Shown here: one piece after another, positions 25,161 through 33,488 of the stretch
Layout: every line of letters begins with the position of its first letter
Numbering within the stretch: the first letter of the stretch is position 1
NCBI RefSeq assembly: GCF_001753675.2
Contig: NZ_MJUW02000075.1
Location: 1-37,017 of the forward strand
From: Candidatus Brocadia sapporoensis
Lineage (GTDB): Bacteria > Planctomycetota > Brocadiia > Brocadiales > Brocadiaceae
DNA: 37,017 nt
Reading direction: 5' to 3'
Notes under the pieces: generated by a model
Database searches by the model: none
Told to the model about the DNA's origin: nothing
Seen by the model: the letters and a program-made list of their open reading frames with translations, nothing else
Program-made: the position numbers and the translations under genes

Positions 25161-26396
25161 ATGACCACATTAAAAAACGAAGACCCGGAAGTTTGGCAAG
25201 CCATACAAAAAGAATCGGAAAGACAACAAAACACCATAGATCTGATCGCATCGGAAAATATCTGTAGTCTTGCAGTACAGGAGGCGCAGGGATCTTCTAT
25301 GACCAATAAGTATGCAGAGGGTTACTCTGGAAGGCGATGGTATGCCGGTTGCGCAAATGTAGATGCGGTAGAAATTCTGGCAATTGAACGAGCGAAAAAA
25401 ATCTTCGGCGCCGAACATGTAAATGTACAGCCAAACGCAGGCTCTCAGGCAAATATGGCGGTATGTTTTTCAGTTCTAAAGCCGGGAGATCGTATTTTAG
25501 GTATGGATTTGTCCCACGGTGGGCACCTTACTCACGGTTTTAAAAAGAATTTCTCAGGAATGATGTATCAAATTACCCATTACGGGGTAAAAAAAGAAAC
25601 AGGATTTATTGATTATGATGAAGTACGTGCCATTGCCCTGAAAACAAAACCCCACTTGATCATCGCCGGCGCAAGTGCATACCCGCGGATACTCGACTTT
25701 CCGCAATTCAGAAAGATTGCTGATGAGGTTGGTGCATACTTTATGGCCGATATCGCCCATATAGCCGGTCTTGTTGCCGGTGGTGTACATCCCAGCCCTG
25801 TTCCCTATGCAGACTTTGTTACCACAACAACCCATAAGACATTGCGTGGACCAAGAGGAGGCATGATCTTATGCAAGCAAAAGTATGCAAAACAGATCGA
25901 CTCCATGGTTTTCCCTGGAATTCAGGGTGGTCCTTTTATGCATATCATTGCGGCAAAGGCTGTCGCATTTAAAGAAGCGATGACAAACGAATTCAAGCAA
26001 TGCCAGAAGCAAACGGTAGAGAATGCAAAGGTCATGGCTCAGGAATTTGTAAAACGGGGATACGCCGTTGTGTCCGGCGGGACGGATAACCACCTCTTCC
26101 TCATTGATTTGCGCAATAAGAATATTACCGGGAAAGAGGCGCAGGTATTGTTAGAAACTGTGGACATTATCCTGAACAGGAACACGATCCCGTTTGATGA
26201 AAAGGGTGCAAGTGCAAACGAACCAAATGGAATTCGTATCGGGACACCTACGGTTGCTTCGCGAGGCATGAAAGAAGCGGAGGTTGTTCGGATAGCAGAT
26301 TGTATTGACAAAGTCCTTTCGCAACCAAACGACAACCGGATCAAGGATGCAGTTCGTAAGACGGTAAGGGAACTCTGTTCCGCGCACCCGTTATGA
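25161..26396 (+). CDS. glyA: Serine hydroxymethyltransferase
   Basis: PLP enzyme that interconverts serine and glycine while charging tetrahydrofolate with a one-carbon unit. The 411-aa protein has [11 protein letters not shown] near the start, [15 protein letters not shown], the PLP-lysine motif [15 protein letters not shown] and, near the C-terminus, [17 protein letters not shown]. All are canonical. AAGGAT precedes the ATG by about 9 nt. It stands alone, followed by a strong terminator. Confidence 0.97.
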   Translation: MTTLKNEDPEVWQAIQKESERQQNTIDLIASENICSLAVQEAQGSSMTNKYAEGYSGRRWYAGCANVDAVEILAIERAKKIFGAEHVNVQPNAGSQANMAVCFSVLKPGDRILGMDLSHGGHLTHGFKKNFSGMMYQITHYGVKKETGFIDYDEVRAIALKTKPHLIIAGASAYPRILDFPQFRKIADEVGAYFMADIAHIAGLVAGGVHPSPVPYADFVTTTTHKTLRGPRGGMILCKQKYAKQIDSMVFPGIQGGPFMHIIAAKAVAFKEAMTNEFKQCQKQTVENAKVMAQEFVKRGYAVVSGGTDNHLFLIDLRNKNITGKEAQVLLETVDIILNRNTIPFDEKGASANEPNGIRIGTPTVASRGMKEAEVVRIADCIDKVLSQPNDNRIKDAVRKTVRELCSAHPL

Positions 26397-26459
26397 AGCA
26401 GAAACGTTTCTGTCTGTAAGAAAAGGATCCGTTCCTTTCGTTTTTTGTAGATCATTTCA

Positions 26460-26488
26460 AGGGCTGGAGTAATCCAGCCCTGTTTTTT
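26460..26488 (+). terminator. Intrinsic terminator after glyA
   Basis: An 8-bp perfect stem AGGGCTGG / CCAGCCCT with a 6-nt loop, then GTTTTTTCT. It lies between glyA and gpsA, only 17 nt before the gpsA start, so gpsA needs read-through or its own promoter. Confidence 0.85.
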
Positions 26489-26504
26489 CTCTCTTCGGGT
26501 ATGA

Positions 26505-27527
26505 ATGGATTTGAAATACGCTGTTAAGAAAATAGTAGTTCTGGGCAATGGCAGTTGGGGCACGACGCTTGCCATTCTTTTGTATAAAAAAGGTTATGAG
26601 GTTACGCTGTGGGGTGCCAATGCGTCGTATGTTGATTGTCTGAAAGAAAAAAGAGAAAATATCAAATTTTTAAAAGGCGTTCCTATCCCTTCCGGGATAT
26701 CCCTTACTTCCGATATTTCACCTGTGTTAAAAGACAATCATCTTGTGGTGTCTGCAACACCCACTCCTTACCTGCGCGCTGTGCTTACCAAATTTCTCAA
26801 CATCTTTTCCCATGAGATACCGATGGTCAGCGTCACCAAGGGGATTGAAAATGATACGCTCATGACGCCGAGCGAGATTATCACCGATGTGCTGGGCAAA
26901 CGGCCAGTTTCTTTGCTCCTCGGGCCAAGTCATGCCGAAGAGGTTGTACGCGGCTTACCCACTACCGTTGTTGCGTCATCAAAAGATGACACCTTGGCGC
27001 GGATAGTTCAGGGGGTTTTTACCACAGACCGGTTTCGGGTCTATACCAACCCGGATGTGATCGGTGTTGAGCTGGGTGCTGCCATGAAAAACGTGATTGC
27101 TATCGCCGCCGGCATATGTGACGGCCTGAAATTCGGTGATAATTCAAAGGCCGCCCTGATTTCACGGGGATTAGCAGAAATCAGTCGCCTTGGCATCGCC
27201 ATGGGGGCGCAGAAAAGCACCTTTTCCGGACTTACGGGTTTGGGCGATCTGATAACGACATGCATCAGCCCTTACGGGAGGAACCGCAGGGTAGGCGAGC
27301 AGATTGGAAAAGGGAAAAAATTGCAGGAAATCCTGGATGCTATGGAACAGATCGCAGAAGGGGTGTGGACTACAAAATCCGTTATGGCGCTTTCACGAAA
27401 ATTTTCTGTTGAAATGCCCATTACAAAAGAAATCTATGCGGTGCTCTTCCTGAACAAAAATCCTTTAGAGGCCGTGAGTCATCTCATGATGCGCGCCCCC
27501 AGGTCTGAAATGGAAGACCTCATCTGA
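26505..27527 (+). CDS. gpsA: NAD(P)-dependent glycerol-3-phosphate dehydrogenase
   Basis: Reduces dihydroxyacetone phosphate to sn-glycerol 3-phosphate for phospholipid synthesis. The 340-aa protein shows the Rossmann motif VVLGNGSWGTTLA at residues 11-23, then VSVTKGIEND, LLGPSHAEEV and the catalytic Lys in GAAMKNVIAIAAGI. The substrate-binding GDNSKAALISRG is also present. The start (ATG 26505) is poorly supported by a ribosome-binding site, and about eight residues precede the usual start. Complete. Confidence 0.95.
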   Translation: MDLKYAVKKIVVLGNGSWGTTLAILLYKKGYEVTLWGANASYVDCLKEKRENIKFLKGVPIPSGISLTSDISPVLKDNHLVVSATPTPYLRAVLTKFLNIFSHEIPMVSVTKGIENDTLMTPSEIITDVLGKRPVSLLLGPSHAEEVVRGLPTTVVASSKDDTLARIVQGVFTTDRFRVYTNPDVIGVELGAAMKNVIAIAAGICDGLKFGDNSKAALISRGLAEISRLGIAMGAQKSTFSGLTGLGDLITTCISPYGRNRRVGEQIGKGKKLQEILDAMEQIAEGVWTTKSVMALSRKFSVEMPITKEIYAVLFLNKNPLEAVSHLMMRAPRSEMEDLI

Positions 27528-27533
27528 AAATAG

Positions 27534-27767
27534 CCTGTTTCACAAAAAGACTTTTATAAAAAGGCCCAGGAAATTGAGAAAAAAAGCCGGCAATTTTATA
27601 CTGAAAAGGCTACTGAAACTGAGCAACAATCACAAAGAGAAACCTTTTTAACGATGGCAGATGAAGAGGAAAGGCACTATGTTGTCTTGGAAAATATCAT
27701 TAATTTCCTTTCACAACCCTCTACCTAGCTTGAAAATGCCGAGTGGTATCACCCGGATGAATATTAG
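27534..27767 (+). pseudogene. Decayed ferritin-like/rubrerythrin-family gene
   Basis: Directly after gpsA one frame reads KDFYKKAQEIEKKSRQFYTEKA, then FLTMADEEERHYVVLENIINFLSQPST, an amber TAG, and LENAEWYHPDEY followed by a stop. This is the C-terminal half of the ferritin-like family that ends in W-LENAEWYHxxEY, with metal ligands E and EEExH. The TAG stands where TGG (Trp) is expected. The N-terminal half and start codon are missing, lost at the gpsA junction. The last bases overlap the end of the convergent ycaC-type fragment. A healthy relative is at 4095-4589. Confidence 0.75.
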
Positions 27768-27946
27768 TCAGGTTTATTTGCCGTGTAGCCTAAAATATTA
27801 GCAATGTCCGCCAGCGTGAGGACATTATTCCTGAACTCGTCCGGCGAATAGCCCTGCACACGGTTGACGGGGCAGGATTGGTGATCCGTAAGAAGAACAG
27901 CCGTATTGCCCTCCGAGAGGTCGCGATAAGTGTATTTTATGTTCAT
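27764..27946 (-). pseudogene. N-terminal stub of a YcaC-type isochorismatase-family hydrolase
   Basis: It starts with a proper ATG and AGGAG 9 nt upstream and reads MNIKYTYRDLSEGNTAVLLTD, then GYSPDEFRNNVLTLADIA. It stops after 60 residues. Full YcaC-type proteins have about 200, with catalytic Lys and Cys further on. Only the first Asp (LLTDHQ) survives, so no activity is expected. The 3' end meets the decayed ferritin-like gene. A second broken copy lies at 36512-36986 and shares about 28 identical consecutive bases around the PDEFRNN region. It might still be translated as a short peptide. Confidence 0.75.
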
Positions 27947-27998
27947 AGATAACTCCTTTCCGTTGCATTTCCCTGCGCCCTGTAATTCTGTCATCATA

Positions 27999-28913
27999 TT
28001 AAACTTTCTTTTGCTTAATAAACGTACCATTGCGGTACTCTTCAAAAGCGATCCGTAATTCATCTTCCGTATTCATCACAACAGGACCGTACCAGGCGAC
28101 CGGTTCACCAATGGGCTTGCCCGATATAAGCAGGAACCTGACTGCTTCGTCTTCCGTTGAGACCATCATCTGATCGCCATCTTCAAACAGGACGAGTGTC
28201 TCGTTACTTACAAAGGGCTCTCTTTGAATATCGAAATAGTTGACTCCTTCGATCTCATAGGAAATCTGCGGCTTTTCTTTGCAAAAGCATCCCTTGCCTT
28301 CGATAACGTATGCAAAAACAGTATGTCCGCGCTTTGTCGGGTGTACGAATTCTGATCGGACAGGAACGGTTATATCAAGGTATTCAGGGTCGGTAATGAT
28401 ATCCTGAACAGGACCCTTTTTGCCACCGGCTTTACCACATATGACCCTCACCTTTGTGCCGTTCGGCTGGATTATCTCAGGGATCCGTTCGCTTTTCACA
28501 TCCTGATAACGCGGCTCCATCATTTTATAGGCTTTGGGGAGGTTTGCCCAAAGCTGAAATCCCAGCATTACACCATTTGGGTCGCCTTTGGGCATTTCCT
28601 GGTGTATGATTCCGCTTCCTGCGGTCATCCATTGTATGTCACCGGACGATATGATGCCCTTATTTCCCATGCTGTCACCGTGCTCTACGTCTCCGCGGAG
28701 AACATAGGTGATTGTCTCGATTCCACGATGTGGATGCCATGGGAAACCCTTGACATAGTCCTCTGGATTTTTTGAGCGGAAATCGTCCAGAAGTAAAAAA
28801 GGGTCAAACAGAGGAACCTGACTATATCCAAACGCACGTTTAAGATGAACACCTGCTCCTTCAACCGTAGGCTTACTTTTCAAGACATTGCGTATCTTTC
28901 TCCTTTCCGTCAT
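27999..28913 (-). CDS. Pirin-family cupin protein
   Basis: A 304-aa bicupin of the pirin family. The iron-binding His are visible in FPWHPHRGIETITYV and in GSGIIHQEMP (His and Glu). FDPFLLLDDF precedes them, as is usual. Bacterial pirins are reported as quercetinase-like dioxygenases or regulators of pyruvate dehydrogenase; the role here is unknown. The ATG at 28913 follows AAAGGAGGG and is preferred over 28949. Its 5' flank is dispersed repeat R4, so the repeat may carry or disturb its promoter. It lies 52 nt upstream of the ycaC-type stub on the same strand. Confidence 0.88.
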   Translation of the reverse strand: MTERRKIRNVLKSKPTVEGAGVHLKRAFGYSQVPLFDPFLLLDDFRSKNPEDYVKGFPWHPHRGIETITYVLRGDVEHGDSMGNKGIISSGDIQWMTAGSGIIHQEMPKGDPNGVMLGFQLWANLPKAYKMMEPRYQDVKSERIPEIIQPNGTKVRVICGKAGGKKGPVQDIITDPEYLDITVPVRSEFVHPTKRGHTVFAYVIEGKGCFCKEKPQISYEIEGVNYFDIQREPFVSNETLVLFEDGDQMMVSTEDEAVRFLLISGKPIGEPVAWYGPVVMNTEDELRIAFEEYRNGTFIKQKKV

Positions 28914-28939
28914 GGTGTCCCTCCTTTGTTTTTTTACCG

Positions 28940-28990
28940 GAAATGGCAAAATCTAAAGCATGAAATTTGTGAGTCAACCCTGACAGGGTT
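28940..28990 (-). repeat. Dispersed repeat, copy R4 (reverse orientation)
   Basis: The tail at 28940-28978 is the reverse complement of the R2/R3 tail with a handful of differences. It is followed by one palindrome, AACCCTGACAGGGTT (28976-28990), the half-unit of R1. It ends about 13 bases upstream of the pirin ribosome-binding site. Confidence 0.7.
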
Positions 28991-29081
28991 AATTATTCAT
29001 AATTTTTGTTAAATCAGAAAGCAAAAACATCACAACCAAGATTCCATAATTCCGCTATCCCAACTATCACAGAGCGCACCG

Positions 29082-29651
29082 CTATAAAAGCCGATAGGGA
29101 TATGCCCGCTTTGTCCATTCGTTCTCTGGATACTTAGCTTGAAGTTGTTCGTATGCCTCCTTAAGTCCTTTTGGATTTTTTGTATCCTTGTATTGGCATA
29201 CACCTTTCAGGTAAATTGCCTCTGGCGCCATACTACTCTTAGGGAAATCAGACAAAATCTTCTCCATGTATGAAAGTGCCTCTTTAAATGCATTGAGATC
29301 AAAATGCACTTTTGCAATACCCAGCAATAATGAAGGAATTAATTCTTCGGGTGAAAGAAAACCGACTGTCCTGTGATGCTCTTTGCCCTCTGTATCAAGT
29401 ATTATCAGGGTTGGAGTCCACTTCAGATTAAAATCGGTAGCCAGGGGTTGGGCATCAGAACGGGCGCGCAAGGGAATGAGAGAACTATTGATAAATTCTA
29501 TAACTTCTTTATGCGGATACGAAACTGTATCCATTTGTTGACACCCGATTCAGCCAGGGTTAAAGAAATCAAGTAAGACCGGCTTTTTCTCAGATCGAGC
29601 CCTTGACAGAGCCGCATTCATTACCGTTTCCCATGAAATTTTGTTTTCCAT
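29082..29651 (-). CDS. Thioredoxin-like selenoprotein (UxxC) with TPR-like tail
   Basis: Read through one TGA at 29550-29552, the frame gives 189 aa. It starts with an ATG at 29651 behind AAAGGAG, begins MENKISWETVMNAALS, and continues KPVLLDFFNPG-U-IGCQQMD. The thioredoxin fold follows: YPHKEVIEFINSS, then the cis-Pro region WTPTLIILD and GFLSPEEL. The C-terminal 70 residues look like a short TPR region (AKVHFDLNAFKEALSYME, then PKSSMAPEAIYLKGVCQYK). U-I-G-C occupies the active-site CxxC. Downstream of the TGA, GGAUAC-AGUUUC-GUAUCC folds as a stem whose loop begins 24 nt after UGA with G as second base, fitting the bacterial SECIS rules. There is no signal peptide. Without Sec decoding the product would end at 33 residues. 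The alternative is a nonsense mutation. Confidence 0.75.
29515..29552 (-). promoter_or_regulatory. Putative bacterial SECIS element with the Sec UGA codon
   Basis: In the mRNA the UGA is followed by 17 nt, then stem GGAUAC, loop AGUUUC and stem GUAUCC. UGA-to-loop distance is 23 nt (the known range is about 16-37), the loop is 6 nt, and a G is among its first two bases. All match the published bacterial SECIS consensus as I know it. The codons inside it still fit the thioredoxin family (QQMDTVSYP). Confidence 0.65.
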
Positions 29652-29740
29652 AGTCTTATCTCCTTTATAGTAAAGTTAAGGTTCATATAGAATATCCATC
29701 CTTTTTTTCACCGGAAGCAAAAGACAAAAAGAGACAAAAG

Positions 29741-30044
29741 GGGTCAAATCTTTACAGGCTGTCCGAGAATACAAATTCATGGAACGGCTTAAATTTAGCC
29801 ATATGATTGATCCTCCTCGGTTGGGTATCTTCTGGTAAGGGAAATAATGATACGGTCGGTTTACTCGACAAAATGAGTGACCTAAAAAAAGTTTTACCTG
29901 CTTGGTATCGTTTTGCCGGGAAGACTTCATTTCGCTTTATTATATCATTCAATTTTACCATCGCAACCAATTTGCCCTCATTTTCTGGCTAAATTGATGA
30001 AAACAGAAATGCCGCATTCTCGGACAACCTGAAAAGTTTGACCC
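29741..30044 (-). mobile_element. Internally deleted IS (MITE-like) with 29-30-bp terminal repeats
   Basis: The ends 29741-29770 and 30016-30044 are inverted repeats matching at about 27 of 30 positions (outer GGGTCAAA, inner TGTCCGAGAAT). Reading the minus strand there is a promoter-like TTGCGA-N16-TATAAT, then GAGGAGG and ATG (29802) starting MAKFKPFHEF, which resembles a transposase N-terminus. The frame runs into the far terminal repeat after 16 codons. Thus nearly all of the transposase is deleted while both ends remain. It adjoins a broken HtrA-type gene. The IS family is not certain. Confidence 0.65.
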
Positions 30045-30221
30045 ATCGCTTCGCTTTAATATTCACTACAGCAGGGACAACCTTCTCTGATGCACTCACG
30101 ACAGCCTTCGAATATGTATCGGGAAGCTCTTCATCCCCGGCAAAAAGGCCTCAGATATCCGTGAACCGTCAGGCTTGACTCCATATGCTGATATCGCTTG
30201 AAAAAGAGTCTCCATAATCAT
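30045..30221 (-). pseudogene. N-terminal fragment of an HtrA/DegP-type serine protease
   Basis: From an ATG at 30221 (or 30215) one frame reads METLFQAISAYGVKPDG, then changes frame near 30140 into EELPDTYSKAVVSASEKVVPAVVNIK. The last part is the characteristic start of S1C (HtrA-like) proteases, just before the GSGSGF segment. The gene then stops abruptly at the end of the IS-derived element (30044). Nothing HtrA-like continues on its other side. The protease domain with its His-Asp-Ser triad is therefore missing. Recognition rests on a short segment. Confidence 0.6.
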
Positions 30222-30564
30222 CTTTCTTCTTAAAATTTCATTTTTTAATTAGCATTTTCAAACTATTTTGATTATAGGTAAAAAGTATTGATTGTCAAAT
30301 TTTCCTTCTTTCTGATTGAATTGCAAGATATAAGGAATTAATTAAAACAGCGAAGATAGACAGGTATCTCTTTCTCTTGATAATATAGAAATGTGCAAAA
30401 ACTTGTATTCGGGTATCATTAACACATGGTCCCTTCCTCTTTGAATAAGTCCTTTTGGTATTTTTTTACTTGAATTGTTCTCCGTTTTGAATCTATGATA
30501 AAATGGCTCGGAAAGGAAATTATCTCTTTAAAAATCGTACATCAGTTTATGGTGGAGAAAAAGT
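30222..30564 (+). promoter_or_regulatory. Upstream region of the molybdoenzyme operon with a likely promoter
   Basis: An AT-rich, gene-free stretch of about 340 bases. The best promoter match is TTGAAT (30470-30475), an 18-bp spacer and TATGAT (30494-30499), giving a leader of about 60 nt with GGTGGAGA before the ATG. No FNR-, NarL- or Fur-type palindrome stands out. Confidence 0.4.
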
Positions 30565-33282
30565 ATGATGGAGAATAAATCAATAGAGAATGATCTCTCG
30601 GATAAAAATACCTTAACACTGGATCTCTTAGAACATGTAACCGAACCTATTGGAAAGTATCCTTACCGAGGGTGGGAAACAGCATACCGTGAACAATGGA
30701 AATATGACTACACCGGCAGAACTACTCATTCTGTGAACTGTGCAGGTTCCTGTACCTGGAAGGTCTACGTCAAGAATAATATTGCCTTTAAAGAGGAGCA
30801 GTATGCAGACTATCCTGATATTAATCCAATTCTGCCTACGTATAATCCACGAGGTTGCCAGAAGGGTGCTAATTACAAGGAATATGTGTATGGTCCGCAA
30901 CGTTTGAAATACCCATTAATGCGGGTCGGTGCCCGGGGTGAAGGGAAATGGAAAAGAATTTCCTGGGAAGAGGCAATGAGGCATATCGCCAATAAAATTG
31001 TCAATACCATAGCCACTCACGGTCCCGATACGATAACATTTTATTCAGCAAATCCTGCAAAGTTTGCAATTACATATGCGGGAGGTTTGCGTTTGGCAAA
31101 CCTGATCGGTGGCGTTGTGTGTTCCTATTATGATTGGGTTTCTGATCTTCCTCCCGGTGAACCTATGACATGGGGTGTGCAAACCGATTCATGCGAGGCC
31201 GCCGACTGGTTTCATTCAAAATATATCATCGTATGGGGTTCAAATCTGCTAGAAACCCGCATTCCCGATGCCCATTTCTTGACGGAAACACGAATGCGGG
31301 GGACTAAAATAGTGGCTATCTTCCCGGAATACAATCCAACCTCAATCCACGCAGATATCTTTATTCCTGTAAAACCCGGAACCGACAGCGCCCTGGCCTT
31401 AGGTATGGCAAATTTTATTATAAATAAGGGACTCTACGATGAGGCATATATAAAACAGTATACCGATATGCCAATGCTTATCCGGATGGATAATGGAAAG
31501 TTCCTCAGAGAAAGCGATATGACCTCGAACAGCAGTCAAGAAAAATTCTATCTCTGGGACCAGAATACCGGGAAACCGGTCCTTGCGCCCGGCGCTCAGG
31601 GATTTCTTGGCTCTCAGGACTGGACGCTGAATCTTGATTCAATAAAACCCGCCCTTGAGGGTATCTTTACCGTACATACAAACACTGGTCCGGTTAAGGT
31701 AACCCCGGTCTTTTCGTTGTTGAAGCAAAAAGTTGCTGCTTATGATCTCGTAACGGTATCGGGTATTACCGGTGTGGAAGATTGTCTTATCGCGCGGATT
31801 GCGCGTGAGTTTGCAAGCACTAAGCCGGCCAGGATTATTGGGGGCGCAGGAACAAATCATTATTATCATAACGACCTTACGAACAGGAGCCATATATTAC
31901 TTGCAGCTTTGACGGGCAATGTGGGAATACCAGGCGGGGGATTTGATCATTATGTGGGTCAGGAAAAAATCTGGTGTAAAGAAGGCACCTTTGACCTTGC
32001 TTATCCCCTTGGTAGCACAAAGCAGCGGTTTCAGCCAACAACACTTTGGACATTTATACACTCCCATATTATGTCAGACGTTGACAATCTTTGGCCGCAT
32101 CCTATGATAGATTATATACGCGAAAGCGTTCACAATGGCTGGATGCCGCTGTTCCCTGAAGGGACGCTTGACAGTGGTAAATCGCCTAAGATTCTTTTTG
32201 TTTGGGGTTCAAATTTTCTAAATCAGGCAAAGGGGTTCGAATCAATATTGGCAAACCTTTGGCCAAAGCTTGATCTTGTCGTCGATATTGACTACCGCAT
32301 GAATACAACAGGTCTTTATGCGGATATAATCCTGCCCGCGGCAAGTATGTTTGAGAAGTGGGATATCAGCACTACCGATCTTCACTCATATGTAAGTCCA
32401 TTTACCCCTATCATAGAACCTCAGATGGAAAGTAAAACAGATTGGCAAATCTGGCAAACATTGGCCAGGGCACTTCAGGAAACAAAATTCTCATATCATG
32501 ATACCTTGCCTGATGGAACTCCCGTTTACCGCGATTTTTCGACTTTGGTAAATGATTTTACCGCGCAGGGTACTTTAACATCTGATAAGGCTGCAGGGCA
32601 GTTTATTCTCGATAATTCGGTGGGGACACGAGGAATGACAATGGACGGAATCAATGAAAAGCCCCGGCGGTTTGTAGCCACGGGTAAGGAATTTACCAGT
32701 GATATCAAAGACGGAATTGCGTATTACGGCCTCCAGAGGATGTATGAATTAAAGCAGCCACTTTCTACACTAACAGGCCGTCAGCAATTCTATATTGATC
32801 ATCCCTGGTTCCTCGAGTTTGGAGAAGAATTGCCGGCGTATAAACCTCCTGTTCAGGAAGATAAGTACCCGCTCCGATGGATTACTCCCCATAGCCGCTG
32901 GAGTATTCATTCAACATGGCGGGATGCAAAGTATCAATTGCGGTTGCAAAGGGGACAGCCTGTTGTGTACTTAAATCCGTCTGAAGCTACCGCCCGTAAT
33001 TTGATTGATAATGATGCCCTTGAGATTTACAATAATTACGGAAAGATATTAGCCCATCTCTGCATTTCACCAAGAATCCCTCCGGGTATGGCACTGATGT
33101 ACCATGGATGGGAATATTATAGCTTTCGTAAAGGCGGTTTTCAGAGCCCGACAACGATTCGCATAAAACCAACACAGCTTGTCGGTGGATATGGGCAACT
33201 CAAGTTTAAGGCCAATTATTGGGGTCCAACGGGGAATCAGAAGGATACGCGGGTAGAGGTTCGTAAGTATAAGAGCGGATAG
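30565..33282 (+). CDS. Molybdopterin catalytic (alpha) subunit, type II DMSO reductase family
   Basis: A 905-aa Mo-bisMGD enzyme of the type II DMSO reductase family (NarG, NxrA, EbdA, SerA, ClrA). The N-terminal Fe-S site has the type II pattern, His55-x3-Cys59-x3-Cys63-x34-Cys98 (THSVNCAGSC, PRGCQKGA). The Mo-ligand Asp is probably Asp190 in SYYDWVSDLPPGEP, aligned with Asp222 of NarG. The length equals EbdA/SerA (about 900-980) and is far below NarG (about 1,240) or anammox NxrA (about 1,150). No twin-arginine motif appears in the first 60 residues, unlike periplasmic EbdA/SerA/ClrA/DdhA. The substrate is unknown: nitrite/nitrate, another oxyanion or a hydroxylation reaction are all open. 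The RBS is GGTGGAGA. Confidence 0.88.
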   Translation: MMENKSIENDLSDKNTLTLDLLEHVTEPIGKYPYRGWETAYREQWKYDYTGRTTHSVNCAGSCTWKVYVKNNIAFKEEQYADYPDINPILPTYNPRGCQKGANYKEYVYGPQRLKYPLMRVGARGEGKWKRISWEEAMRHIANKIVNTIATHGPDTITFYSANPAKFAITYAGGLRLANLIGGVVCSYYDWVSDLPPGEPMTWGVQTDSCEAADWFHSKYIIVWGSNLLETRIPDAHFLTETRMRGTKIVAIFPEYNPTSIHADIFIPVKPGTDSALALGMANFIINKGLYDEAYIKQYTDMPMLIRMDNGKFLRESDMTSNSSQEKFYLWDQNTGKPVLAPGAQGFLGSQDWTLNLDSIKPALEGIFTVHTNTGPVKVTPVFSLLKQKVAAYDLVTVSGITGVEDCLIARIAREFASTKPARIIGGAGTNHYYHNDLTNRSHILLAALTGNVGIPGGGFDHYVGQEKIWCKEGTFDLAYPLGSTKQRFQPTTLWTFIHSHIMSDVDNLWPHPMIDYIRESVHNGWMPLFPEGTLDSGKSPKILFVWGSNFLNQAKGFESILANLWPKLDLVVDIDYRMNTTGLYADIILPAASMFEKWDISTTDLHSYVSPFTPIIEPQMESKTDWQIWQTLARALQETKFSYHDTLPDGTPVYRDFSTLVNDFTAQGTLTSDKAAGQFILDNSVGTRGMTMDGINEKPRRFVATGKEFTSDIKDGIAYYGLQRMYELKQPLSTLTGRQQFYIDHPWFLEFGEELPAYKPPVQEDKYPLRWITPHSRWSIHSTWRDAKYQLRLQRGQPVVYLNPSEATARNLIDNDALEIYNNYGKILAHLCISPRIPPGMALMYHGWEYYSFRKGGFQSPTTIRIKPTQLVGGYGQLKFKANYWGPTGNQKDTRVEVRKYKSG

Positions 33283-33327
33283 AGGTGTATTTTCACCATT
33301 CTCAGGAAACTGACAAACTGGAGAGTA

Positions 33328-33417
33328 ATGCGCTATTTGCGGGAAAAGACAAAAGAAGATGTCTCTGTAGCGCCGTTAGGAGGGTGGTCTTCGATAATGC
33401 TCACATCATTTAAGTAA
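33328..33417 (+). CDS. Possible 29-codon ORF between alpha and beta genes
   Basis: The 205-nt gap between alpha and beta contains an ATG behind GGAGAG that opens 29 codons (MRYLREKTKEDVSVAPLGG and on). No homologue comes to mind. It may be chance. It is listed because the gap is unusually long for subunits of one enzyme. Confidence 0.15.
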   Translation: MRYLREKTKEDVSVAPLGGWSSIMLTSFK

Positions 33418-33488
33418 CTCCACTCAAACCTTCAGGTCTGATCCTTTATCGTTTTATTTAAGTGACTATGTGAAGAGTAATAATTATT

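Noticed and set aside
27726-27728. TAG as pyrrolysine in the ferritin-like fragment
   Set aside because: The expected residue is Trp (TGG), one base away. The gene has lost its N-terminus, and nothing suggests pyrrolysine machinery.
29741-29992. Protein-coding ORFs inside the IS-derived element
   Set aside because: Apart from the 16-codon transposase start, the open frames cross terminal repeats and have no start signals or family resemblance.
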